Source: JBDGYW01 sp964580055 (GTDB lineage: Bacteria > Gemmatimonadota > Gemmatimonadetes > Gemmatimonadales > GWC2-71-9). From it: a stretch of DNA of 64,000 nucleotides. Positions 44,348 through 53,760 of the stretch are shown here, piece by piece (the first letter of the stretch is position 1; each line of letters starts with the position of its first letter). The notes below the pieces were generated by a model, which saw only the letters and a list, made by a program, of their open reading frames with translations, searched no databases and was not told the origin of the DNA. Both the position numbers and the translations under genes were made by a program. Where the stretch lies: contig CAZOJI010000020.1 in the NCBI GenBank assembly GCA_964580055.1, positions 13,078 to 77,077 on the forward strand, in the 5' to 3' direction.

Positions 44348-44856
44348 CCAGGGTATCTCCCTTTGTTGTTCATGCTCCGCGCCGGACCGAGGTCAGAAGT
44401 CGGGGCATCGCGCGGGCCGACGGCGAGTGTATTACCCACCTGCAGCGGGCCGTCCAAGCTGAACTCGACCCGCACAGCCGCAGCAATCTAACCGGTAGCG
44501 CAAAAACGGCGGATACTATCCTTAGAACCCTCCCTCGCCGAAGCAGGGCCACTGTCCTATCTTCTCTGCGGCCGATGTGCTATCGGGCTCGGGCCACGTG
44601 AAGCCTGGCAGACATCGCATGCAAGACCACTTCGGGAGTCTCCATCGATGAAGAAGAAGATCGCAGCCGCGGAAAGGCTCGCAGGTGTGGCTCGCAACGT
44701 GTACCGGTTTGGCGGCACCAAGATCGGCAGCGATGATATGACCAGAGTGCACGGCACGGACGAGCGCTTGGCCGTGTACGCATATGCGGACCTGGTTAGG
44801 TTCTTCATTCAGTTGCTTCGCAATTCGGCGCTGTGACACGGGAATCGAGGGTCCCA
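44348..44856. other. Divergent intergenic region with only doubtful short ORFs
   Basis: About 500 bases between the PLP enzyme and threonine synthase. A 62-codon plus-strand frame starting at 44648 (MKKKIAAAERLAGVARNVYR at its start) ends at 44836 with its TGA overlapping an alternative GTG start of threonine synthase. It has no recognised family. Minus-strand frames here are Cys/Trp-rich and unconvincing. Promoters for both flanking genes should be here; none could be assigned. Confidence 0.35.
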
Positions 44857-45912
44857 ATGACCTGGCGGGGGGTCATAAACCGCTACCGGAGCAGGCTTCC
44901 GCTGGAGGAACATGTCGAAGCGGTTACACTGCTCGAGGGCAACACTCCGCTCATCGAGTCTCCAAGCCTGGCTCGTGCGGTTGGCCTGGAAGGGCGGTTG
45001 TTGCTCAAGTACGAGGGTGTGAACCCGACCGGTTCCTTCAAGGATCGGGGAATGACGGTTGCCATGAGCGTGGCGGCCGCGGCGGGCACGGAGGCAGTGA
45101 TCTGCGCCTCCACCGGCAACACCTCTGCGTCGGCGGCGGCCTATGCCGCGCGTGCGGGCCTCCGTGCACTGGTCGTGATCCCCGAGGGCAAGATCGCGCT
45201 CGGCAAACTGAGCCAGGCCGTGATTCACGGGGCCACCGTGGTGGCGATCGACGGAAGTTTCGATGATGCGCTCGAAATCGTCACCGGGATCGCGAAGTCC
45301 TGCAACGTGGTCGTCGTGAACTCGATAAACCCATATCGAATTCAGGGGCAGAAGACAGCGTCCTTCGAGATCTGTGACGCGCTGGGCGGCGCCCCTGACT
45401 ATCACTTTCTGCCGGTCGGGAACGCCGGTAACATCACTGCCTACTGGATGGGCTACAAGGAGTACTTCGAGAGCGGCGAAATCGGGTCCCGTCCCCACAT
45501 GATGGGCTTCCAGGCGGCCGGAGCCGCGCCTCTGGTAGGTGGCAGCGTGGTGCGAAATCCGGACACTCTTGCCACTGCCATCCGGATCGGCAACCCGGCT
45601 AGTTGGAAGGGGGCGATGAACGCCCGTGACGAATCGGGAGGGGTGATCGAGGCGGTGACCGACGACGAGATATTGGAAGCGTACGGCCTGGTTGCATCTC
45701 ATGAAGGCGTGTTCGCCGAGCCTGCGTCGGCGTCGTCGGTAGCGGGTCTCGAGAAGCTCTGCAGGGAAGGCCGTGTTCCTGCCCGGTCGACAGTGGTGTG
45801 CACGTTGACCGGGCACGGCTTGAAGGATCCCGCGACCGCAACCGAGAACTCGCCGCCCCCCGTGAGGGCACCGGCCGACCTGAAAAAAGTCCGCGAGGTC
45901 CTGGCTATCTGA
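44857..45912 (+). CDS. thrC: Threonine synthase
   Basis: 351 residues from the ATG at 44857, chosen because GAGGG precedes it and because MTWRGVINRYRSRLPL is the usual family start; a GTG at 44833 is also open. The PLP lysine is in NPTGSFKDRGMTVAM, followed by CASTGNTSASAAAYAARAG, and by a glycine-rich phosphate loop in LPVGNAGNITAYW. It converts O-phosphohomoserine to threonine in the cytoplasm. It starts a run of three plus-strand genes for amino-acid or amide metabolism. Confidence 0.93.
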   Translation: MTWRGVINRYRSRLPLEEHVEAVTLLEGNTPLIESPSLARAVGLEGRLLLKYEGVNPTGSFKDRGMTVAMSVAAAAGTEAVICASTGNTSASAAAYAARAGLRALVVIPEGKIALGKLSQAVIHGATVVAIDGSFDDALEIVTGIAKSCNVVVVNSINPYRIQGQKTASFEICDALGGAPDYHFLPVGNAGNITAYWMGYKEYFESGEIGSRPHMMGFQAAGAAPLVGGSVVRNPDTLATAIRIGNPASWKGAMNARDESGGVIEAVTDDEILEAYGLVASHEGVFAEPASASSVAGLEKLCREGRVPARSTVVCTLTGHGLKDPATATENSPPPVRAPADLKKVREVLAI

Positions 45913-45925
45913 AACGGAGTAGCAG

Positions 45926-46726
45926 ATGAAGATATCCGTGTGTGAGGCGCCGGTCGTATTGACCGCCGGAGACGCCGGTTGGTCTCGAATCGTCGAGCTG
46001 AGCCGGAAGGACCGACCGGACATCTTCCTCCTCAACGAGATGCCGTTCGGCAAATGGGTGTCGGTGGGCCGCGCACCCGACGCCGAGGTTCTGAGAGAGA
46101 GTATCCGGCTGCACGATGAAGGCATCGAGCATTTGGCCGAACTGAGCGCAACTACTGTTTTGGGATCACACCCCGTCTTTTGCGGCTCCGTCGCGGTAAA
46201 CGAGGCGTTCGTCTGGAACCAGAACAGCGGTCTCACTCCGGCGCACGACAAACAGTTCTTCCCGAACGAGGGTGGGTTTTACGAGGCTCGTTGGTTCGCG
46301 CGCGGCCCCACGAGGTTCGACGTGATGGATGCCGGTGGCGTCAAAGTGGGATTCTTGATTTGCACGGACCTGATGTTCAACGAATGGGCCCGCCACTACG
46401 GCCGCAACGGCGCCCAGCTCATAGCCGTACCGCGGGCGACTCCGGCCGGTTCGGTCGAGCGCTGGAGAACCATGTGCCGGGCGGCGGCGATAGTGTCCGG
46501 GTGTTACGTCGCCAGCTCGAATCGCGCGGGTCTGGATGAGTCCGGATTGAGATTTTCCGGGAACGGCTGGATCGTCGATCCGACAGGTGATGTGATAGCG
46601 GCAACCTCACCCGAGCAACCGGTGGTCAGCGCGGAGCTGGATCTCGACCTGGTCGAGAAGGCGCAGGGAGAGTATCCCTGCTACGTGGAAGAGCTGCCGG
46701 AGGAATCGTCGCTGGAGAATATGTGA
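45926..46726 (+). CDS. Carbon-nitrogen hydrolase (nitrilase superfamily)
   Basis: 266 residues with the nitrilase-superfamily triad: Glu in FLLNEMPF near 38, Lys in HDKQFFPNEGGFYE near 109, and Cys in GFLICTDLMFNEW near 147. No signal peptide. This superfamily hydrolyses amides, carbamoyl groups or nitriles. Sequence alone does not say which, but a neighbouring M20 amidohydrolase of the N-carbamoyl/allantoate type suggests use of amide or ureide nitrogen. It starts 13 bases after thrC and is probably co-transcribed. Confidence 0.88.
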   Translation: MKISVCEAPVVLTAGDAGWSRIVELSRKDRPDIFLLNEMPFGKWVSVGRAPDAEVLRESIRLHDEGIEHLAELSATTVLGSHPVFCGSVAVNEAFVWNQNSGLTPAHDKQFFPNEGGFYEARWFARGPTRFDVMDAGGVKVGFLICTDLMFNEWARHYGRNGAQLIAVPRATPAGSVERWRTMCRAAAIVSGCYVASSNRAGLDESGLRFSGNGWIVDPTGDVIAATSPEQPVVSAELDLDLVEKAQGEYPCYVEELPEESSLENM

Positions 46727-46823
46727 GTCACCGGCTTCAGGATCGCGCATGCACCCGATAGAGTTCAAGTCGGGCCGCGCCCCGCAAATAGGCTCAGAAG
46801 AAACCTTATCGAGGTAGGCAATA

Positions 46824-48143
46824 ATGAACCGTCGCGAGTTCAACAGAAGCCTGGCCGGTGCAGCCGGCGCTTTCCTGGTTACGCCCAGGAGTGCGGTGGC
46901 AAACCAAAGCGATCCACTCACGATCGACGGCGAGCGTTTGCTCTCCCGTCTACAGGCGTTGGCCGAGTTCGGCAAGCTACCGGGCGGAGGCTGCAACCGC
47001 GTTGCCTTCAGCCAGGCGAATCTCGAAGCCAGGGAGTTCGTGATGGATCTGTTGCGAGGTGCATCCCTGGATGTGAGTGTCGATACCGCGGGCAACATAC
47101 TGGGCAGGCGGGAAGGGGCAAACGCGGGCCTCGCTCCCATAATGGTCGGTTCTCACATCGACTCGGTGCCGCAAGGCGGCAACGTCGACGGGACGCTCGG
47201 AACGCTCGGCGCGCTCGAGGTCGCGCAGACGCTCGCCGAGCACGAGCGCGTGCTGCGGCATCCACTCGAGGTAGTGGTCTTTCAGAACGAAGAGGGCGGC
47301 AAGACCGGGAGCCGAGCCATGATCGGGGATGTCACTGCAAGAGACCTCGCCCTCACGACTCACTCCGGCAAGACCATTCGGGAAGGCATCGAGTTCATCG
47401 GTGGCGATCCCGACAGCCTAGATGCCGCGGTCAGGGGGAGGGGTGACCTGGCCGCTTTTCTCGAACTGCACATAGAACAGGGGGCGGTGCTGGAGACCGA
47501 AGGCGTTACGATCGGTGTGGTTACCGGCATCGTGGGGATCAAGCGGTGGCAGGTTACAGTGGAAGGCGCCGCAAACCACGCGGGCACCACTCCCATGGCC
47601 GTACGCCACGACGCCCTGCTCACCGCCGGGCGTTTCATAGACATGGTGAACAGGGTTATCACGGCGGAGCCGGGCAGTCAGGTGGGAACCGTAGGACAAA
47701 TCGAGGCGGTTCCGGGCGCTCCCAATGTCGTTCCCGGCCGCGCCGAACTGAGCCTCGAGATCCGCGATCTCGACATGGCCAAAATCGACCGGCTGTTCGA
47801 GGACATCTCCGCCGAGGCAGTTGACCTGGGAAACCTGAACGGCACCAGCGTTACGCTCGACCAATTCTACGAGAGCATCGGGGCTCCCACCGACGAGCGC
47901 ATCCGTGACATCATTGCGGAGTCGGCAACGGAGCTTGGCATCTCGAATATGCGCATGCCGAGTGGGGCAGGGCACGACGCACAGAGCATCGCCAAAATCG
48001 CACCGGTGGGAATGGTCTTTATTCCCAGCGTAGACGGTATCAGCCACTCGCCGCAGGAGTACTCCCGCCCCGAGGACGTCGTGGCGGGCGTGAACGTGTT
48101 GTTGTCATCGGTGCTACGAATGGACCGGTTGTCGCTGGATTGA
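46824..48143 (+). CDS. Tat-exported M20-family amidohydrolase (N-carbamoyl amino acid/allantoate type)
   Basis: 439 residues. A twin-arginine signal (NRREFNRSLAGAAGAFL) suggests export, which is unusual for this normally cytoplasmic family. The metal-binding residues sit in GSHIDSVPQGGNVDG and FQNEEGGKTGSR, and the dimerisation/substrate region has GAANHAGTTPMAVRHDAL. The family splits N-carbamoyl-L-amino acids, ureidoglycolate-type compounds or allantoate using two metal ions. The ATG is preceded by GAGGTAGG. Its gene follows the carbon-nitrogen hydrolase by 97 bases; whether both act on one substrate is unknown. Confidence 0.88.
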   Translation: MNRREFNRSLAGAAGAFLVTPRSAVANQSDPLTIDGERLLSRLQALAEFGKLPGGGCNRVAFSQANLEAREFVMDLLRGASLDVSVDTAGNILGRREGANAGLAPIMVGSHIDSVPQGGNVDGTLGTLGALEVAQTLAEHERVLRHPLEVVVFQNEEGGKTGSRAMIGDVTARDLALTTHSGKTIREGIEFIGGDPDSLDAAVRGRGDLAAFLELHIEQGAVLETEGVTIGVVTGIVGIKRWQVTVEGAANHAGTTPMAVRHDALLTAGRFIDMVNRVITAEPGSQVGTVGQIEAVPGAPNVVPGRAELSLEIRDLDMAKIDRLFEDISAEAVDLGNLNGTSVTLDQFYESIGAPTDERIRDIIAESATELGISNMRMPSGAGHDAQSIAKIAPVGMVFIPSVDGISHSPQEYSRPEDVVAGVNVLLSSVLRMDRLSLD

Positions 48144-48337
48144 AAAAACGCTTCTGGAGCCGGACAGTGAAATCTCTAATGCGTTGCGAGAGCTACTGAG
48201 GCGCCGGGGGCGTCATGAGAGTTGCATCACGAGCTTCAAGGCATTGTATGAAAATGATTTTTGATGTGAGACATTGCCTGAGGTCCCAGCAGAGAGCTTT
48301 CGCCGTATGACGCCGCATAGACCGAGGCTGACCCGCC

Positions 48338-49162
48338 GTGTCGAATGAGAGTTATGTCCTCGGCTACTCGGACCGCGAACTGGAGCGTCTCGACCTGCAG
48401 GGAGCACTCTACCGTGACATCACCGGACGCGCACTCGTAGCTGCCGGGCTAGACGAGGGTATGGCGGTTCTGGACATCGGGTGCGGCTCCGGTGACGTGA
48501 GCCGTCTCACGGGAGAGCTGGTGGGGCCTTCCGGATCGGTGCTCGGCATCGATCACGACGAAGGTACCGTGAGCGCGGCAAGGGCTAGGGCGGAACGGGA
48601 CGGGTTGACGAACATCACCTTCGAGGCGCGGGAGATAGGCGCAGACATCCGAGAAGCCCCGTACGACGCCCTGGTGGGTCGGTTTGTGCTGATGCACCAG
48701 CCGGATCCCGCCAAGACGCTGGCGGCGTCCGCCGGTTCGATCCGACGCGGCGGCATAGTAGTGCTGGTGGAATCCAACATGGCGAGTCTCTTGGATGCGG
48801 TTCATTCGCTGCCGTATTCCTCGCTTTACGACGAGATCGTGCGTTGGAAGTGCGGCGTGGTCGGGGCGGCGGGTGCAGATCTGCGGTCTGGCCTCCGCCT
48901 CCGCCGGACCTTTCTCGATGCCGGTCTACCCGAGCCGACCACGAGGTTTGAGGCGCCCGTGGAGGGAGGCCCATCCAGTCCGATCTACGCTTTCATGGCC
49001 GACACCTGTCGCAGCCTGCTTCCGCAGGCCGCGAGACACGGGATCGGAGGTCTCGACGAGGAAGCCGTGGAGACTCTCGAGGAACGGCTGAGGCGGGACA
49101 TCGTTGCCGGTGGAGGTGTTGTGTTGGGTTGGCCCGCCGTCGCCGCCTGGTGCCGCAAGTAA
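48338..49162 (+). CDS. Class I SAM-dependent methyltransferase
   Basis: 274 residues from the GTG at 48338. Motif I is VLDIGCGSGDVSRL near 46, then GIDHDEGTVSAARARA for ribose binding, and FEAREIGADIREAPYDALVGR with the acidic adenine-contacting segment. The C-terminal half is helical and would shape the acceptor pocket. No acceptor can be inferred. It stands apart, 194 bases after the amidohydrolase. It is followed within 16 bases by a broken lipoprotein gene that shares the reading direction. Confidence 0.85.
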   Translation: MSNESYVLGYSDRELERLDLQGALYRDITGRALVAAGLDEGMAVLDIGCGSGDVSRLTGELVGPSGSVLGIDHDEGTVSAARARAERDGLTNITFEAREIGADIREAPYDALVGRFVLMHQPDPAKTLAASAGSIRRGGIVVLVESNMASLLDAVHSLPYSSLYDEIVRWKCGVVGAAGADLRSGLRLRRTFLDAGLPEPTTRFEAPVEGGPSSPIYAFMADTCRSLLPQAARHGIGGLDEEAVETLEERLRRDIVAGGGVVLGWPAVAAWCRK

Positions 49163-49177
49163 GGAGCCCGAATAGTC

Positions 49178-49375
49178 ATGAATCGAACAGCTCCAGCTAC
49201 GGTGGTTCCTTTACTCATGCTCGTGCTGGCAGGCTGAGCGGGTCCAGCCGAGCATCCCTTGACGCTCATCCCCTGCCCGGTCTCGAAGACCGCCGCTTCA
49301 ATCACGCGGAATTCCGGCGGCACTCGATTTCTCGGAGCCTTGCCCAAATACGCTGTAGACGGGAGATTAGAATAG
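49178..49375 (+). pseudogene. Lipoprotein gene broken by TGA at the lipobox cysteine
   Basis: An ATG with an AAGGAG site 11 bases upstream opens a clear lipoprotein signal peptide (MNRTAPATVVPLLMLVLAG). The next codon, where the lipobox LAG-Cys cysteine belongs, is TGA (49235-49237); one base change from TGC or TGT would give this. The frame continues for 45 more codons (AGPAEHPLTLIPCPVSK at its start) to a TAG at 49373. So it is either a short lipoprotein killed by a point mutation or a longer decayed gene. The 182 bases after it, up to the next gene, hold no other feature I can support. Confidence 0.6.
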
Positions 49376-49557
49376 AGGTGTCGCCAATAGAGGGGACATC
49401 GAAAATAAGACCTCACGGGGCCGGATAACGAAGGTGTAACGCCTCTGGTGCTTATTGCGAAGTGCCGGACTGGCAACCCAGGTCTGACCCGACCTGGAGT
49501 TTTCCGCCGGCGTTGTGACCGGTATTCAGCTCGACGGGGGGGTAAGGCTAACGAGCC

Positions 49558-49929
49558 ATGCAACGTACACGAGCGAATCTGATCCTGGTGTCCGTGGTCT
49601 TATTGGTAGCTGCAATCGGGTGCGCCGCCGGGAGCCGGGGCGGCGACCAACAGATGAGCAGCCAACGGGACATCACTCTGGATGTCAGGAACCAGAACTT
49701 CTACGACGCCACACTTTATGCGATCGGGCCCGCCGGAAGCCGCCAACGCCTGGGGCGGGTGCCAGGCAACACGGAAGAAAACTTCACATTCAGGTGGAGC
49801 TCGCTGGAGCTCAGAATCGAGATCGAGCTGCTGTCCGTGGGTTCCACTTACACCGATGCATTGCCCATTGACGAGGGCGACGATCTGGAGTTGATAATCA
49901 CTCCCGATCTCCATAGACGTATTCCCTAA
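49558..49929 (+). CDS. Small hypothetical lipoprotein
   Basis: 123 residues. The signal peptide ends in a lipobox (VLLVAAIGCAAG; Cys near 22), so it is probably anchored to a membrane. The mature part is a predicted beta-sandwich of about 85 residues, starting near DITLDVRNQNFYDATLYAIG and ending LELIITPDLHRR. The strand spacing resembles small carbohydrate- or protein-binding domains, but I recognise no family. The neighbours are a broken lipoprotein and a plug-domain protein. Confidence 0.7.
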   Translation: MQRTRANLILVSVVLLVAAIGCAAGSRGGDQQMSSQRDITLDVRNQNFYDATLYAIGPAGSRQRLGRVPGNTEENFTFRWSSLELRIEIELLSVGSTYTDALPIDEGDDLELIITPDLHRRIP

Positions 49930-50059
49930 ATGGGGCGGGAGGGTGTTGCGCTACTTGACATTTCGATCTCAAGGTGCAGAATGCGTGTATGGGAAGCGTG
50001 GGTTCAGGCTCGAAAACGGCTATCCTTCCAGAGCCCCTTTGTACTCGGAGGATAAAAAG

Positions 50060-50638
50060 ATGTCCAACCTTCGCTTGAAGACGACTCGAACTTGCCGCGC
50101 CGCCGCGACCGGTCTTGCGGTGTGTGCTTTTTCCTTCAATTTCAGCTTTTCTGACGCAAATGCGCAGTCATCAGGCAACGCAAACGAGCAGGCTGCGCGG
50201 GCCACGGGGTCGTCGTGCCAACCCGTTCCGGTCGACTCGATCAACGATGCGAACAGCCTCGCCAGAGCGCTCCAGGGCCGGATTCCGGGATTGAGCATAT
50301 CCTCAATACAGGGACATGTCGGATCCGGCTCGAGTGTTCGGATGAGGGGGAACAGCAGCGCAACCGCGTCGAACGAGCCCCTCATTCTCATAGACGATAT
50401 TCCCATTCGCTCCGTTCCAACCTCCTCCATAACGCGTTACTCCAGCGCGACGCGTACCATGAACCCGCTCGACTTCGTCGATCCTTCGGAGGTTGTTCAT
50501 GTGGAGGTGCTTCGAGGTCCGGCCGCAACCACCGTCTACGGCATGCAGGCCGCGAACGGTGCGATTCTCATCTACACCAAACGTGGTCAAGAGAGAGGAG
50601 GTAGACGGGCAAATAGCAGAGTGCGTTGTCCAAGTTGA
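50060..50638 (+). CDS. Stand-alone TonB plug-domain protein
   Basis: 192 residues from the ATG at 50060, preceded by GGAGG. A signal peptide (about 1-36) is followed by a plug domain of the SusC type: ARALQGRIPGLSISSIQGH, SVRMRGNSSATASNEPLI, and VVHVEVLRGPAATTVYGMQA then NGAILIYTKRG. The protein ends there; no barrel follows. The plug normally gates a barrel, so an isolated plug either pairs with another barrel, acts as a binding protein, or is a truncated receptor. The full SusC gene lies 102 bases downstream. The last 15 residues (basic, RRANSRVRC) look like read-through. Confidence 0.8.
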   Translation: MSNLRLKTTRTCRAAATGLAVCAFSFNFSFSDANAQSSGNANEQAARATGSSCQPVPVDSINDANSLARALQGRIPGLSISSIQGHVGSGSSVRMRGNSSATASNEPLILIDDIPIRSVPTSSITRYSSATRTMNPLDFVDPSEVVHVEVLRGPAATTVYGMQAANGAILIYTKRGQERGGRRANSRVRCPS

Positions 50639-50740
50639 GGAACCGAGTTTCGGTAACGGTAACATCCGCAGTAAATTGGCAAGGCGCCGGAAACGTGGTT
50701 TCCGGGCCGATTAAGTAAAACCCAGAGAGGAGGTCTCAGC

Positions 50741-53700
50741 ATGAGACGAGCAGTATGTGAAGAACTGCCCGCTTGGCTCGGCCATACCTTCCTGACAATG
50801 GTACTCCTGTTCGGGCTGGCGGTTCCGGCCAGTGCGCAGACCGGTACTATTGAAGGACAGGTGGTGGACGCGTCCAGCGGCGAGCCGGTCGCGCTGGTAG
50901 TGATCAGGGTGATCGGTACGGACTTCGGTGCCGAGACGGCCGAGGACGGGAGGTATGTGATACTGAACGTCCCGACCGGCGCTCAGACCGTCCAAGCGCG
51001 CGCCATCGGATACACGATGGTCACAACCCAGGTGAGAGTGACCGCTGGACAGCCGGTCACGGTGGATTTCGAGCTGCAACGCAGCCTCATCCAGCTCGAC
51101 GCCGTCGTCGTGACGGGAACGGCCGGCGAGGCACGCAGGCGCTCCGTGGGTAACACCATCTCACAGATCAACACCGCGGATCTCGCGGAGCCGGCGGTAA
51201 GTGTCGACAACCTGCTCCAGGGCCGTTCAGCGGGCGTTTCGGTGATGCAGAGCAGCGGTATGGCGGGCTCCGGTTCGCAGATTCGGCTGCGCGGCAACGT
51301 GAGTGTCTCGATGAGCAACCAGCCGCTCATCTACGTTGACGGCGTGCGAATCCGCAGCGACGGCTACCCCAAGAACGTGCCCGCTACCGGTTACCAGGGG
51401 CGCTCGGGTAACGACGTATCGAGTCCGCTCAACGACATCGATCCGGCCGACATCGAACGGATGGAGGTCATCAAGGGCGCCGCGGCTACCACGTTGTACG
51501 GCACGGAGGCCAGCGCCGGCGTGATCCAGATCTTCACCAAGAAGGGGCGCACCGGTGACACCCGCTGGACCGCACAGGTGGACCAGGGCATGCACCGCAC
51601 TCTGCCGTTCGGCCCCAAGGATATCGATTGGCAGTCGGTAAGCGACGACGAGGTGATCTGTCCGCCCGACCCGACCGGCCGTTACGGCGAAAATCCCTGC
51701 GATCCATCGTATCTCTTCATCCAGCCGTGGTTGAGAGACGCATGGCGCCAGAAGTACTCGCTCTCCGCGGCGGGCGGCGGAGACAACATGCGCTACTACA
51801 TCGGCGGCTCGTACGAGCGTAACGAGGGCGTGCTTCCCAACGATCTCGAGAACAAAGTGTTCGTGCGAGGCAACTTCGATTTCAGTCCGGTCGAGAACCT
51901 CGAGTTGAGCTGGAACACCTCGTACACGAACAACGCCATTCAGAACACTCCCGCGGGCAACAACGCCCAGGGGCTCACACTGAATGCATTCCGGCGCGAT
52001 CGAAACTACGTGGGCACCTCCAACCCCGACAGCATCGACCAGGTGTTGGACTTCGACATCGACACCCAGATCGATCGGTTGGTCACGGGAGTCACCGCCC
52101 GGTACGCGCCGTTGGACTATTTCACCAATCGGCTCACAGTGGGGTACGATCTCGCCCTCCAGGAGGGAAGATCGGAGCGGCCGTTCGGGTTCTTTGCGCG
52201 TCCCTACGGCATCCTGCACAACAACCGCTGGAGCAACGCCACACTCTCGTTCGACTACCTGGGCACCCTGCAGTTCGACCTCTCGGACGAGATACACAAC
52301 TCGTTCTCGTGGGGCGCGCAGGCGATCTCGGAGAAACGCGGCAGCGTGTCGGGCTACGGCGAGGAAATCCCTCCCGGCGAAATGACGCTCTCCAGCGCCG
52401 CGGTGACGTTGGCCTTTGAGGACCGCACCCTGATGTACACTGGCGGGTTCTTCGTGCAGAACGTCATCGGTTTCGGGGATCGTCTCTTCCTCACCTTGGG
52501 TGGCCGCGGTGACTACAACAGCGTGTTCGGCCAGCAGGCGAGCGGGAGACTGCAGTTGTTCCCCAAGGCTAGCATGTCTTACGTGATCTCCGACGAGTCG
52601 TTCTGGCCGCTGGCATTGGGTCAGGTGAAGCTGCGTGCGGCTTGGGGTCAGGCCGGCCGCGCACCGGGCACCTTCGATGCCGTGAAGACCTGGAACCCCA
52701 TAGGTTACGGCGGCGCGATGGCGTTCGACCCGCAAAACCTGGGGAACGACAGTCTGGGACCGGAGCGCACCACCGAGTGGGAAGCCGGACTCGAGGCCCA
52801 GTTCCTGGACGCGCGCCTTTCGGTGGATTTCTCGTACTACTATGCGAAAACCACGGACGCACTGTTCGACGTGCGGCAGGCACCGTCCAACGGGGCCTGG
52901 AGCTCTCAGGCAGGCAACGTAGGTTCGATCGACAACCAGGGCATCGAGTTGGCAGTCAATGCGTCGGTGCTCACCAATCCCGACATGGGATGGGACGTCG
53001 GCCTCACGGCCTACACCAACAAGAGCCGGGTTCTGGACCTGGGCGGCGCCGCGGCGTTCAGTATGGGAGACTTCGGTTGGATCCTGCCGCCGGACACATT
53101 GGCCGATGGCAGCGTAGAGTATTACTCGGTTCCGGAAATCCGCTCGGACTGCATCATCGCCTCCGAGTCGGACAGCACGATTCAGTACTACACCAGCGAC
53201 GTGACGGGCACGATCGTCGAGGGCGACGAGTGTACGCATGGGCCGAACCTGCCTACACTCACGCTGGGATTCAACACCACGCTGCGTTTGCCCAAGGGCA
53301 TCCAGCTCTCGGCGCGCGGCGAGTACGCCACCGGGCACTTCATGCACGACGGCGCCGCGTACAACGCTTTGCGGCGGGCGGTGAAATGGCCGTACTGCTT
53401 CGAAGCATATCCGCTCATCGACGCCGGCAACGCGGAGCAGGTGAACACCTGGTTGCAGGCGGTGTGCATACCCAGCAACGTACGTAGCCACTATTTCACC
53501 TATCCGGCAGACTTCTTCAAGGTGCGCGAGCTGAGCTTGAGGGTTCCCATGACCTGGGCACTGCCGGCCAACAACGCAACCCTGACGCTTTCGGCACGTA
53601 ACGCCATCCGCTGGAGAAACGACGACTTCCCGGTGTTCGACCCCGAGATGATGGCAAACGAGGGAATGAACTCCAGTGTGCGCGCCATTCTCGAGCACGT

Positions 53701-53746
53701 GCCATCACCAGCCACCTTCACCGCGTCTCTACGCGTGACATTTTAA
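50741..53746 (+). CDS. SusC/RagA-type TonB-linked outer-membrane receptor
   Basis: 1001 residues. A signal peptide ends near VPASAQ. A carboxypeptidase regulatory-like domain follows (GTIEGQVVDASSGEPVALVV, to about 110), then the plug (SVDNLLQGRSAGVSVMQSSG, then GAAATTLYGTEASAGVIQIF), then a 22-stranded-type barrel with a final aromatic-terminated strand ending in RVTF. It would import a TonB-energised substrate through the outer membrane with the SusD-like lipoprotein encoded 14 bases downstream. Ligand not deducible; the neighbouring peptidases suggest peptides. Confidence 0.93.
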   Translation: MRRAVCEELPAWLGHTFLTMVLLFGLAVPASAQTGTIEGQVVDASSGEPVALVVIRVIGTDFGAETAEDGRYVILNVPTGAQTVQARAIGYTMVTTQVRVTAGQPVTVDFELQRSLIQLDAVVVTGTAGEARRRSVGNTISQINTADLAEPAVSVDNLLQGRSAGVSVMQSSGMAGSGSQIRLRGNVSVSMSNQPLIYVDGVRIRSDGYPKNVPATGYQGRSGNDVSSPLNDIDPADIERMEVIKGAAATTLYGTEASAGVIQIFTKKGRTGDTRWTAQVDQGMHRTLPFGPKDIDWQSVSDDEVICPPDPTGRYGENPCDPSYLFIQPWLRDAWRQKYSLSAAGGGDNMRYYIGGSYERNEGVLPNDLENKVFVRGNFDFSPVENLELSWNTSYTNNAIQNTPAGNNAQGLTLNAFRRDRNYVGTSNPDSIDQVLDFDIDTQIDRLVTGVTARYAPLDYFTNRLTVGYDLALQEGRSERPFGFFARPYGILHNNRWSNATLSFDYLGTLQFDLSDEIHNSFSWGAQAISEKRGSVSGYGEEIPPGEMTLSSAAVTLAFEDRTLMYTGGFFVQNVIGFGDRLFLTLGGRGDYNSVFGQQASGRLQLFPKASMSYVISDESFWPLALGQVKLRAAWGQAGRAPGTFDAVKTWNPIGYGGAMAFDPQNLGNDSLGPERTTEWEAGLEAQFLDARLSVDFSYYYAKTTDALFDVRQAPSNGAWSSQAGNVGSIDNQGIELAVNASVLTNPDMGWDVGLTAYTNKSRVLDLGGAAAFSMGDFGWILPPDTLADGSVEYYSVPEIRSDCIIASESDSTIQYYTSDVTGTIVEGDECTHGPNLPTLTLGFNTTLRLPKGIQLSARGEYATGHFMHDGAAYNALRRAVKWPYCFEAYPLIDAGNAEQVNTWLQAVCIPSNVRSHYFTYPADFFKVRELSLRVPMTWALPANNATLTLSARNAIRWRNDDFPVFDPEMMANEGMNSSVRAILEHVPSPATFTASLRVTF

Positions 53747-53760
53747 GGGAGGTGGAAACA

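Noticed and set aside
44348..44520. SAM riboswitch upstream of the cystathionine synthase-type gene
   Set aside because: The leader lacks the conserved SAM-I or SAM-II core patterns; only an ordinary GGGAG site is visible.
44809..46251. Minus-strand open frame of 480 codons across threonine synthase
   Set aside because: It spans two well-supported plus-strand genes and shows no family features.
49235..49237. TGA at the lipobox read as selenocysteine
   Set aside because: No SECIS-like hairpin is evident just downstream and a lipobox needs a thiol for lipidation; a nonsense mutation is simpler.
51227..53698. Minus-strand open frame of 823 codons opposite SusC
   Set aside because: His/Val/Arg-rich product with no domain; it mirrors the GC-rich codon pattern of the well-supported SusC gene on the other strand.
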